Assembly (NCBI GenBank): GCA_029260755.1
Contig: JAJDCQ010000059.1
Location: forward strand, 24,084-88,083
Length of the DNA: 64,000 nucleotides
Direction: 5' to 3'
From: Planctomycetota bacterium
GTDB lineage: Bacteria; Planctomycetota; J058; JAJDCQ01
A model generated the notes under the pieces. It did no database searches. It had not been told where the DNA came from and saw only the letters and a program-made list of their open reading frames with translations. How positions within the stretch are numbered: the first letter of the stretch is position 1; each line of letters begins with the position of its first letter. Below, in pieces: positions 43,086-50,368 of this stretch. Position numbers and translations under genes: made by a program.

Positions 43086-44522
43086 ATGCGGTCCGCTGCT
43101 CCTCCCTCGCTTCGAGCCCCGGGCGCCGTCCTGCTCGTCTCGTGCTACGAGCTCGGGCACCAGCCGCTCGGTCTCGCGTCGCCGCTCGCCGCGCTCGAGG
43201 CGGCCGGGTTCGCGCCGGCGGCGCTCGATGTATCGGTCGCCCCGCTCGACGAGGCTGCGGTCGGCCGGGCCCGCCTCGTCGCGATCTCGGTGCCGATGCA
43301 CACCGCCCTCCGCCTCGGGATCGAGGTCGCCCGCGCGGTCCGCACGGCTCGCCCGAACGCGTTCGTCGTGCTCTACGGCCACTACGCCGAGCTCAACGCC
43401 GAGTGGCTCCTGGGCGAGGGGATCGCGGATGCGACCCTCGCGGGCGAGACCGAGGGCGCGCTCGTCGCGCTCGTCGAGGCGGTCGGCGCCGGCGAGCCCG
43501 TCGAGGCGCGGGGCGCTCCGGTGCTCGCGAAGGTGCCGCTGGCGACGCCGTCGCGGGCGGCGCTCCCGCCGCTCTCGAAGTACGCGCGCCTCGTGCGAGG
43601 CGGCGCGACCGAGCTCGCCGGCTACGTCGAGGCGAGCCGCGGATGCCTCCACCGGTGCCGTCACTGTCCGATCCCGCCGGTCTACGACGGGCGGTTCTTC
43701 GTCGTGCCGCGAGACGTCGTCCTCGCGGACGTCCGGCAGCAGGTGGCGGCGGGCGCGCGTCACATCACGTTCGGCGACCCCGATTTCCTGAACGGACCGG
43801 GACACGGCCTCCCGATCATGGAGCAGCTTCACCGCGAGCTGCCCGAGATCACCTTCGACGTCACCGCGAAGGTCGAGCATCTTCTCCGGCACGCCGAGGC
43901 GCTCCCGCGGCTGGCCGCGAGCGGCTGCCTCTTCGTCGTCAGCGCGGTCGAGGCGCTCAGCGACCACGTCCTGCAGATCCTGGACAAGGGCCACGACCGG
44001 GCCGACGTCGTCCGTGCGCTCCGGCTGACCCGGGAGGCGGGCCTCGTCCTGCGGCCGACGTTCGTCCCGTTCACCCCGTGGACGAGCCTGGAGGACTATG
44101 TCGCGTTGATCGACTTCGTCGAGGAGGAGGGAATCGTCGGGCACGTCGATCCGGTGCAGCTCGCGATCCGGCTCCTCGTGCCGCCGGGCTCGCTCCTCGC
44201 GGAGCACGAGGCGTTCCTCCCGCACCGGGGCGCGCTCGATCGCGCGGGTCTCGTGTGGCGCTGGGCGCACCCGGACCCGCGGATGGATGAGCTTCAGCGG
44301 CGGCTCCTCGGGGTCGTCGACGCGGGGGCGGATGACGCCGCGCCGGGCGAGATGTTCGCGGCCGTGGCCGCGGCGGCGCGTGACGCGGCGGGCCTCGCGT
44401 CCGTCGCGGTCTCGGTCTCGGGGGGAAGCGTCGTCGAGGCGCCGCGGCTGAGCGAGGCCTGGTTCTGCTGAGCGGAGCCGACCGAGGGCCAGTTCGGCCC
44501 TCTCCGGAACGAGCAGCTCTGA
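43086..44522 (+). CDS. B12-binding radical-SAM selenoprotein with a Cys-Sec-Ala-Glu-Pro tail (TGA recoded)
   Basis: The conventional frame stops at TGA 44469-44471 after 461 residues, right after Trp-Phe-Cys461. Reading the TGA as selenocysteine gives C461-U462-A463-E464-P465 followed by 13 more residues and a TGA at 44520-44522, total 478. Residues 1-150 are a cobalamin-binding Rossmann domain (LVSCYELGHQPLGLASPLAA at the start). The radical-SAM motif is C187-x3-C191-x2-C194 in RGCLHRCRHCPIPPVYDGRF. I recall a family named for a CUAEP/CCAEP tail on radical-SAM proteins, and this tail fits it exactly. Support for recoding: the match to that tail, a perfect hairpin at the right distance, and the TGATG junction that the extended frame makes with the next gene, where the short frame would leave a 50-bp gap in an otherwise packed operon. 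Substrate unknown. Confidence 0.85.
44478..44507 (+). promoter_or_regulatory. Candidate bacterial SECIS hairpin
   Basis: A perfect 7-bp stem GAGGGCC (44484-44490) / GGCCCTC (44496-44502) with loop AGTTC, plus an outer CCG/CGG helix (44478-44480 with 44505-44507) across a small internal loop. The apical loop starts 20 nt after the recoded TGA, within the 16-37 nt usual for bacterial SECIS elements, and carries a G at its second position. It lies inside the coding sequence, as bacterial SECIS elements do. Confidence 0.7.
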
Positions 44523-45769
44523 TGCCGCGACTGCTGCTCCTGATCCCGACGACCACCTACAAGACGACCGACTTCGTCGAGGCGGCGCGGCGCCTGGACG
44601 TCGACGTGGTGATCGCGAGCGAGAAGCCGAGCACCCTCGAACGCGCGTTGCCGAATCATCTCTGGACGCTCGATCTCGGCGCGCCCGAGGCGGCCGCGGC
44701 CGACGTCGCGGCGCGCAGCGCGGGCCGTCCCATCGACGCCGTCGTCGCGGTCGACGAGCTGACGACGGTCGTCGCCGCGGCCGTGGCGGAGCGGCTCGGC
44801 CTGCGGACGAACCCGGTCGAGGCCGTCCGCGCGTCTCGAAGCAAGGCGTTGCAGCGGCCGCGGCTGCGAGACGCCGGCGTCCGCGTGCCCGAGTTCCGGC
44901 TCGCCTCGCTCGACGACGACCGCGACGCGCTCGCCGCGGACACGTCCTATCCGTGCGTCGTCAAGCCGACGTCGCTCTCGGCGAGCCGCGGCGTGATCCG
45001 GGCCGACGACCCCATCAGCTTCGTCGCGGCGGTCGGCCGCATCGACGCCATCGTCGAGCGGGCGATCGAAGAGGAGGCGGTCGACCGGGGGGCCGACCGG
45101 TCGATCCTGATCGAGCGGTTCGTGCCCGGCGGCGAGGTCGCCCTCGAGGGGCTGCTCATCGACGGCTCGCTCCGGGTGCTCGCCCTCTTCGACAAGCCCG
45201 ATCCGCTCGACGGCCCCTTCTTCGAGGAGACGATCTACGTCACACCGTCCGAGCTCGACGAGGAGCTCCAGCGGGCGATCGCCGACGAGGTCGAGGCGGG
45301 CTGCCGCGCCCTCGGCCTCGCCCACGGGCCGATCCACGCCGAGCTCCGCCTGCCTCCGGCGGGGCCGACGATCCTCGAGATCGCGGCGCGGACCATCGGC
45401 GGTCTCTGCGCCCGGACGCTCCGCTTCGGGACGGGGCGCAGCCTCGAGGAGCTCGTCCTCCGCCACGCCCTCGACCTCGAGCTCGACCTCGAGCGCCAGC
45501 CACGCCCGGCGGGCGTCATGATGATCCCCATCCCCCGAAGGGGAACCCTCGAGCGCGTCGGAGGAGTCGAGGAGGCCGAGGCGGTCGAGGGAGTCGAGGA
45601 CGTGACGATCACCGCCCACCGCGGCCAGCTCCTCGAGCCGCTCCCCGAAGGCGCCCGCTACCTCGGCTTCATCTTCGCCCGCGCCGAGTCCCCCACCGCG
45701 GTCTGCACCGCCCTCCGCCAGGCCCACGCCCACCTGAACATCGCGATGGCCGAACCTTCCACGCAGTAA
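44522..45769 (+). CDS. ATP-grasp carboxylate-amine ligase
   Basis: 415 residues. The ATG shares one base with the TGA that ends the extended radical-SAM frame (TGATG), a translational-coupling arrangement. N-terminal domain LLLIPTTTYKTTDFVEAARR; ATP-grasp core YPCVVKPTSLSASRGVIRAD (Lys and the small-residue loop), ILIERFVPGGEVALEGLLID, and the metal site HAELRLPPAGPTILEIAART with two acidic residues. C-terminal LDLELDLERQPRPAGVMMIP and EGARYLGFIFARAESP follow the biotin-carboxylase/PurK-like ligases that join amino acids or carboxylates to amines. Downstream of a radical-SAM enzyme it suggests a biosynthetic pathway for an amino-acid-derived or peptide-like molecule; the substrate is unknown. 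Confidence 0.88.
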   Translation: MPRLLLLIPTTTYKTTDFVEAARRLDVDVVIASEKPSTLERALPNHLWTLDLGAPEAAAADVAARSAGRPIDAVVAVDELTTVVAAAVAERLGLRTNPVEAVRASRSKALQRPRLRDAGVRVPEFRLASLDDDRDALAADTSYPCVVKPTSLSASRGVIRADDPISFVAAVGRIDAIVERAIEEEAVDRGADRSILIERFVPGGEVALEGLLIDGSLRVLALFDKPDPLDGPFFEETIYVTPSELDEELQRAIADEVEAGCRALGLAHGPIHAELRLPPAGPTILEIAARTIGGLCARTLRFGTGRSLEELVLRHALDLELDLERQPRPAGVMMIPIPRRGTLERVGGVEEAEAVEGVEDVTITAHRGQLLEPLPEGARYLGFIFARAESPTAVCTALRQAHAHLNIAMAEPSTQ

Positions 45770-45773
45770 TGAG

Positions 45774-45859
45774 TTACACCCCAAGGGGTCAGGTCCAGTA
45801 TTTTTATGGTTTACCGGTGGAAATGGTAAAAATACTGGACCTGACCCCTGGGGGTGTAA
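45774..45859. repeat. Large inverted repeat with 33-bp arms (REP/REPIN-like)
   Basis: Left arm 45774-45806 and right arm 45827-45859 are reverse complements at 32 of 33 positions (core GGGGTCAGGTCCAGTATTTT); the 20-bp loop contains ACCGGT. It is conspicuously AT-richer than its surroundings. I recall GGTCAGGTCCAGTATTTT-type arms as intergenic repeats in many unrelated bacteria, often near REP-associated (RAYT) transposase genes. It begins 5 bp after the ATP-grasp stop and ends 37 bp before the thiD stop, so it may also end transcription from both sides. No transposase is in the window. Confidence 0.85.
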
Positions 45860-45895
45860 GCGTCGGTGTTGTCGGGGCTTGAGGCGGGGGAGTGT

Positions 45896-46690
45896 TCAGG
45901 GTGGGGCGGCGAAGTGGTTCACGGGGCCGTGGCCGGCTCCGAGGTCGGGGGCGGTTTCGATCGCTCGGGTGAGGAAAGCCTTCGCGGCTCGGACGGCCTC
46001 TTCGAGGGCCCGGCCCTGGGCGAGGAGGGCGGTGATCGCCGCGGAGAGGGTGCAGCCCGTTCCGTGGCGGGCCTTGCCGGGGACGCGGGGGGCGTCGAGG
46101 GCGATGGTCCTCTCGGCGGTGACGAGGAGGTCGGGGCTTCTCGCTCCCTCGAGGTGGCCTCCCTTCACGAGCACCGCTCCGACTCCCGTCTCGAGGAGCC
46201 GTCGGGCGATGCGCTCCATCGCTTCGGTGTCGCGCGGCTCGGGCTCTCCGACGAGTGCGGCGGCCTCGGGGAGATTGGGGGTGACGAGCGCGGCGGTCGG
46301 CAGGAGCCGGTCGCGGACCGCGGCGAACGCCTCGTCGTCGACGAGGCGCTGTCCTCCCTTCGCGACCAGGACGGGGTCGACGACGAGCGGCGCGTGCAGC
46401 GCGCGGACCCGCTCGGCGACGGCGGCGACGATCGCCGCGGAGCCGAGCGCTCCGGTCTTGAGGGCCGCGGGCGGGATGTCCGCCGTGACGGCGTCGATCT
46501 GGGCGGCGACCGTCGCGGCCGTGACCGGCTCGATGGCCGTCACGCCGCGCGTGTTCTGCACCGTCAGGAGGGTGATCGCGCTCGCGCCGTAGACGCCGAG
46601 CTGATGGAACGTCTTGAGGTCCGCCTGAACGCCCGCGCCGCCCGAGGGATCGCTCCCCGCGATGGTGAGGGCGACGGGCGGCGGGGGCAT
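45896..46690 (-). CDS. thiD: Hydroxymethylpyrimidine/phosphomethylpyrimidine kinase
   Basis: 264 residues, full family length. Ribokinase fold: ALTIAGSDPSGGAGVQADLK (7-26) at the start, TVQNTRGV, LKTGALGS, VVDPVLVAKGG, LVTPNLPEAAALVG, LVKGGHLEG and the anion-hole ARHGTGCTLSAAITALLA with the conserved Gly-Thr-Gly-Cys. It phosphorylates HMP and HMP-P for thiamine synthesis. It lies 13 bp downstream of nfu on the same strand and is probably co-transcribed with it. Confidence 0.95.
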   Translation of the reverse strand: MPPPPVALTIAGSDPSGGAGVQADLKTFHQLGVYGASAITLLTVQNTRGVTAIEPVTAATVAAQIDAVTADIPPAALKTGALGSAAIVAAVAERVRALHAPLVVDPVLVAKGGQRLVDDEAFAAVRDRLLPTAALVTPNLPEAAALVGEPEPRDTEAMERIARRLLETGVGAVLVKGGHLEGARSPDLLVTAERTIALDAPRVPGKARHGTGCTLSAAITALLAQGRALEEAVRAAKAFLTRAIETAPDLGAGHGPVNHFAAPP

Positions 46691-46703
46691 CGGCGCGCGG
46701 TGG

Positions 46704-47327
46704 CTACTTGCCGGCGGAGATGTAGGGGTTCGACCCCTCGGCGTGGTTCGTCACGTCGACGATCTCGCGGATCTCGGGGACGCGTTCCTTCAGCATCCGC
46801 TCGACGCCCATCTTGAGGGTCGCGTCCGCGGCCCCGCAGCCCTGGCAGCCGCCGAGCATCTGGACGTAGGCGACGTCGTCGTCGTAGTCGACGAGCGAGA
46901 TCATCCCGTTGTGATGCGCGATCATCGGGTTGATCTCCGCGTCGAGGAGCTCCTGCACCTTCTTCTTGCGCTCGAGGTCCTCGCCGGAGCCGCTGCCCTT
47001 GACGCCCTCTGGCCAGAGCGTGGCGGGATCCTCGTGCTCTTCGAGGACCGCCCGGATGCCCGCGCCGACCGCGTAGGCGAGCTGCGGCCACCGCTCGGCG
47101 GTGTCCGAGGACACGGTCACCGCGGCGCCGACGATCGCGACCTTGGTCACGCCCTCGAGGGCGAAGAGGCGGCGCGAGAGCGGCGCGACGTCGGCGTCTT
47201 CCTTCTTCTTGAACGTGATCGCGCCGGCGGGATAGACCTGCCGCTCCACGACGAACTTGTAGGCGTTGGGGAAGCTGGCCGGCTCGGCCTCGATCTTGAG
47301 CTTCTTCTTGGTGATGTCTTCGGACAC
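46704..47327 (-). CDS. nfu: Nfu-type iron-sulfur cluster scaffold or carrier
   Basis: 207 residues from a GTG with GAGAGGA upstream; 18 in-frame codons further up are Arg-rich and unlike the family. Two domains: an N-terminal Nfu_N-like domain (about 10-90, IEAEPASFPNAYKFVVERQV, then FALEGVTKVAIVGAAVTVSS) and a C-terminal NifU-like domain (about 120-207) with the cluster-binding GGCQGCGAADATLK. This order is that of Nfu1/NfuA-like proteins that hand [4Fe-4S] clusters to apo-enzymes. Several cluster enzymes lie in the window (IspH, two radical-SAM proteins), but linkage beyond thiD is not evident. Confidence 0.92.
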   Translation of the reverse strand: MSEDITKKKLKIEAEPASFPNAYKFVVERQVYPAGAITFKKKEDADVAPLSRRLFALEGVTKVAIVGAAVTVSSDTAERWPQLAYAVGAGIRAVLEEHEDPATLWPEGVKGSGSGEDLERKKKVQELLDAEINPMIAHHNGMISLVDYDDDVAYVQMLGGCQGCGAADATLKMGVERMLKERVPEIREIVDVTNHAEGSNPYISAGK

Positions 47328-47410
47328 GGGTCGTCCTCTCCGTCGGTGCGAGGCGTCGCGGCGGCGTCGCTTGACGCGCATGGTCCTTCGCCGCTAGCGT
47401 CGAGTCGGGA

Positions 47411-47439
47411 AGTGTAGCACGACCCTAATGGCACGTCAA
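47411..47439 (-). promoter_or_regulatory. Putative promoter of the nfu-thiD operon
   Basis: On the minus strand TTGACG (5/6, 47434-47439), 17-bp spacer, TGC-TACACT (4/6 plus TGN, 47411-47416). It overlaps the first codons of the divergent lipoprotein gene at 47428. Confidence 0.55.
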
Positions 47440-49374
47440 CGGTGTGATTTCGTAACCGCTGTCACCATCGTGACTCTCACCCTCATCGCGGCGCCCGGTT
47501 GTCCTGGCTCCGGCGGGGGTGACGAGGGGACGGTGGCGGCCGACTCGGCGTCGACGGGAGGCTCCCCGTCCGGCCCGGCCGATCCCGGTCCGCGGCGGCC
47601 CGACCGCCCCGACGGCGAGGTCGCGCCCGCCCGGCTCTACCGGACGGCCATCCTGGTCTCGGTCGGGTCCGAGAGTCTCGCCGGCGGAGCTGCGGGCGGA
47701 GCGTCCGCCGAGGCGAACGAGATCCGTCGCGACGTGCACGCCGTCGCGGCCGCCACCCTGGCCGGGTTCGCCGAGCTCGTCGCGCCGCCGCCCGACGAGG
47801 CGTCGCTCGCCGAGCGGATCGCCACGACCGAGAGCGTCGCCGAGCTTCGCCGCGCCCTCGCGACGCTCCTCCGGGCCTACCCCCGTTCCGAGCGGCCCGA
47901 GAACGTGATCGCGGTGCACGTCGAGCTCGACGGGGGGCGCGGCGGCGGCGAGCGGGTGCTCGCGCGCGGCGCCGACCCCCTCGAGCTCTTCCTGTCGGAG
48001 CCCTCGGTCCACCCGGTGCGTCGCCCCTCGGACCTCGACGACGCGACCGAGGCGGCGATCTGGGGGGCGATGCCGATCGCGGCGACGATCGACGAGGTGC
48101 GCGGGAGCGAGGTGGTCGCCACCCTCCGGCTGCCGAGCGATCCGCCCGACGGGCTGTTCGGCGACCCGGTCGTCCTCGTCATCGATGGCCCGCGCGGGTC
48201 GCGTTCCGGCTTCCTCGTCGGACGTCCGGTCGCGGGCGGCGCCGAGGCACGCACGACGCGGGTGACCGGACACGCGACGGCGACCTTCGCCAGTCGACCG
48301 CGCGAGGGCGGCCGCGCCGTGCGCGTCCGGCTCGGCGCGGCGGAGCGCGCCCTCGAGGTGCTCGCCGATCACGACGGCTCGCCGGCCGCCGGCGTCGCCG
48401 TCTTCGCGGGGCCGAGCTTCGACGCCCTCGCCTTCCGCGGCGTCACCGGAGTCGATGGCAGCTTCGGGCTGACGTTCGATGGGCCCCGGCCGCTCGCCCT
48501 CTCGCTCCGCAAGACGGTCAGCGCGACCGAGGTCGACTTCGGGCGCACCGTCGTGACGAGCTCGGCGAGCCCGCTCCGGTTGAAGGTGCGCGTCTCCGAC
48601 GCCGACATAGCCAGCCTGGTCGGCACGGCCGAGACCCGCGAGCGCGCCCTCGAGATCGGACGCGACGCGGTCCTCGACGGCTTCGGCTACCTCTACGATG
48701 GGGAGCTCGCCCGGGCGCGCGAGGCCTACGCCAAGTCGGCGCTCGCCCTCGCCGAGCTCGAGAAGACCGGCGACGCGAGCGCCCTTCGCCGCCAGCTCGT
48801 CCTGCTGAAGAACAGCCTCGCCATCTCGACCTCGCACGACCAGGCGCTTCGCTACCGCGATCAGGGCCTCGCCTTCCTCTCCGCCCTGCGCTACGACGAC
48901 GCGGTCGGCAAGCTCGACGAGGCCGCGAAGCTCTGGCCCGAGAACCCCAAGATCGAGGAGTCGGCCGCCGAGGCGCGGCGCGTCGCCGACGAGCGCGAGA
49001 CGGTTCGCGGCCAGGCGCGGGCCACCGTCCTCGCGGCCAAGCTGAAGCCCTCGGTCCTCATCACCGATGAGGAGCTGCGGGGGAAGGTGATCGAGGCCGC
49101 GAAGCTGCTCATCGAGAACCCGCGCCTCGTCGACCGCCAGCTCCTCGACGCCCTCTCGGGCGCCCTCGGCACCCTCGGCGACGACCTCGAGCGCAAGGCG
49201 AACGACGCCCTCGACGAGGTCACCGCGATGGCCAAGCGGAAGGGCGTCACCGAGGAGGACCTCGCGCCCTACCGGGCCGAGGCGGCTGCGGCGCGCGTCG
49301 AGGCGCACGCCGTCATCAAGGTGCGGCGGGAGATCGATGAGGCGATCGCGAGCGCGAAGAAGAACAGCGGCTAG
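47428..49374 (+). CDS. Large lipoprotein with TPR-like C-terminus, unknown function
   Basis: 648 residues. Signal peptide and lipobox IAAPGC, lipidated Cys25. A Gly/Pro/Asp-rich linker (26-65) precedes a mixed domain (70-400) in which two beta-rich parts resemble Ig/carboxypeptidase-regulatory folds (VVLVIDGPRGSRSGFLVG; HDGSPAAGVAVFAGPSF...GVDGSFGLTF). The C-terminal 230 residues are helical with TPR-like pairs (YDGELARAREAYAKSALALA; LRYDDAVGKLDEAAKLWPEN). No catalytic motif seen. No Shine-Dalgarno precedes the ATG. Function unknown; a surface or periplasmic binding protein is inferred. Confidence 0.8.
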   Translation: MARQRCDFVTAVTIVTLTLIAAPGCPGSGGGDEGTVAADSASTGGSPSGPADPGPRRPDRPDGEVAPARLYRTAILVSVGSESLAGGAAGGASAEANEIRRDVHAVAAATLAGFAELVAPPPDEASLAERIATTESVAELRRALATLLRAYPRSERPENVIAVHVELDGGRGGGERVLARGADPLELFLSEPSVHPVRRPSDLDDATEAAIWGAMPIAATIDEVRGSEVVATLRLPSDPPDGLFGDPVVLVIDGPRGSRSGFLVGRPVAGGAEARTTRVTGHATATFASRPREGGRAVRVRLGAAERALEVLADHDGSPAAGVAVFAGPSFDALAFRGVTGVDGSFGLTFDGPRPLALSLRKTVSATEVDFGRTVVTSSASPLRLKVRVSDADIASLVGTAETRERALEIGRDAVLDGFGYLYDGELARAREAYAKSALALAELEKTGDASALRRQLVLLKNSLAISTSHDQALRYRDQGLAFLSALRYDDAVGKLDEAAKLWPENPKIEESAAEARRVADERETVRGQARATVLAAKLKPSVLITDEELRGKVIEAAKLLIENPRLVDRQLLDALSGALGTLGDDLERKANDALDEVTAMAKRKGVTEEDLAPYRAEAAAARVEAHAVIKVRREIDEAIASAKKNSG

Positions 49375-49410
49375 CCCGGACAACTCACAAGCCAGGCACG
49401 TTGCTCCAGG

Positions 49411-49674
49411 CTCGCCTCCGGCGAGTGAGATGAAACCACGGAGACACGGAGGCACGGAGGATCTTCCGAGAAGACGGAGCGCACGATCAGCCGGAGCGTC
49501 TCCTCTTCTGGGGAGTCCCTCGCCGGATTGCGGAGACGCTCGCGCGCGGCGAAGGGATTCCGCCGTGCAGACTCGACGGAGATCGGTCCGGTCACACGGT
49601 AGCCCCGGCGGATCCCAGTGGCTTCTCCGTGCCTCCGTGTCTCCGTGGTTAGATCCTCTTCGCGGGAGGCGAAG
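49411..49674. repeat. Palindromic intergenic element with 26-bp perfect inverted repeats
   Basis: Inner arms 49434-49459 and 49625-49650 are perfect reverse complements over 26 bp, each built of three 8-bp units ending in ACGGAG. Outside them sit two mirror-related hairpins: CTCGCC-TCC-GGCGAG (49411-49425) and CTTCGC-GGGAG-GCGAAG (49658-49674). The 165 bp between the arms hold no convincing gene. The element fills the 329-bp gap between two convergent genes and could end transcription on both sides. Repeats of the CCACGGAGACACGGAGG type are, from memory, scattered through many environmental genomes. Confidence 0.8.
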
Positions 49675-49703
49675 CTAGCCAACGACTCATGAATCCGGGC
49701 TGG

Positions 49704-50255
49704 TCAGGGCGTGGCGCAGAAGTCCTCGAGGGTCTGGTCGGTGTAGCGGCCGCCGTGGATGGCACGCCCCTCGGTGCGCTGGAAGATGAACTGGCAGATC
49801 GGCGTCCCCGGCACGAGCGAGAGCGGGCGCGGGTTGAAGTTGCTGATCTCGAGCACCTGGTGGTTGAAGGTGCCCGGCTGCATGAAGCCGGCCGAGATGT
49901 GGACCAGCAGACCGAGCCGGGCGAACCGGCTCCGCCCCTCGAACCAGCCACAGACGTCGTCGGGCAGGCCGACGCGCTCGAGGGTGATCCCGAGGATGCT
50001 GCTCCCCGAGGGGACCTCGATGCGCCCGCTCGGGTCGTCGTCCCCGACCTCGGCGAGCTCGGTGATGGATGGATCGCGGTAGTCGATCTCCGGGGCGACG
50101 CGGATCGCGCCTCCGTCTCGGCGGAATCGCCGGAAGAAGCGGGAGAGGCGCAGGTCGACCGACGCCGCCCCGACGTTCTTCGGCTCGAACGGATCGAGGA
50201 CGATCCGGCCCTTCTCGACCTCGGCGCAGATCGCGTCGCGGGTGAGGATACTCAT
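49704..50255 (-). CDS. dcd: dCTP deaminase
   Basis: 183 residues, within the family's usual 170-195. The trimeric beta-barrel signature runs GRSRFARLGLLVHISAGFMQ, then GTFNHQVLEISNFN with the catalytic Glu, then PLSLVPGTPICQFIF. The enzyme turns dCTP into dUTP (or dUMP if bifunctional) for dTMP synthesis. DPFEPKNVGAASVDLRLS near residue 20-37 is the other conserved block. GAGG lies 9 nt upstream of the ATG. It follows the rpsA terminator on the same strand and so is probably a separate unit. Confidence 0.92.
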   Translation of the reverse strand: MSILTRDAICAEVEKGRIVLDPFEPKNVGAASVDLRLSRFFRRFRRDGGAIRVAPEIDYRDPSITELAEVGDDDPSGRIEVPSGSSILGITLERVGLPDDVCGWFEGRSRFARLGLLVHISAGFMQPGTFNHQVLEISNFNPRPLSLVPGTPICQFIFQRTEGRAIHGGRYTDQTLEDFCATP

Positions 50256-50300
50256 CGGCTTCGCCTCTTCGTTCGGAGGAGCCCGCCCCTCCGAGATGGC

Positions 50301-50333
50301 CGCGAGCCCGGACCGGTCCGGCCCGGGCTCGCG
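50301..50333 (-). terminator. Strong hairpin after rpsA
   Basis: An 11-bp perfect stem CGCGAGCCCGG / CCGGGCTCGCG with an 11-nt loop, 36 bp beyond the rpsA stop and 45 bp before dcd. It lacks a U-tract, as is usual in very GC-rich genomes. Confidence 0.5.
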
Positions 50334-50368
50334 CCCTGATTCGTCACGAAACGACGGACGGCGAGGGA

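Noticed and set aside
43086..44471. Radical-SAM gene ending at the first TGA as an ordinary stop
   Set aside because: The Ala-Glu-Pro codons after the TGA, the hairpin at SECIS distance and the TGATG overlap with the next gene all favour readthrough.
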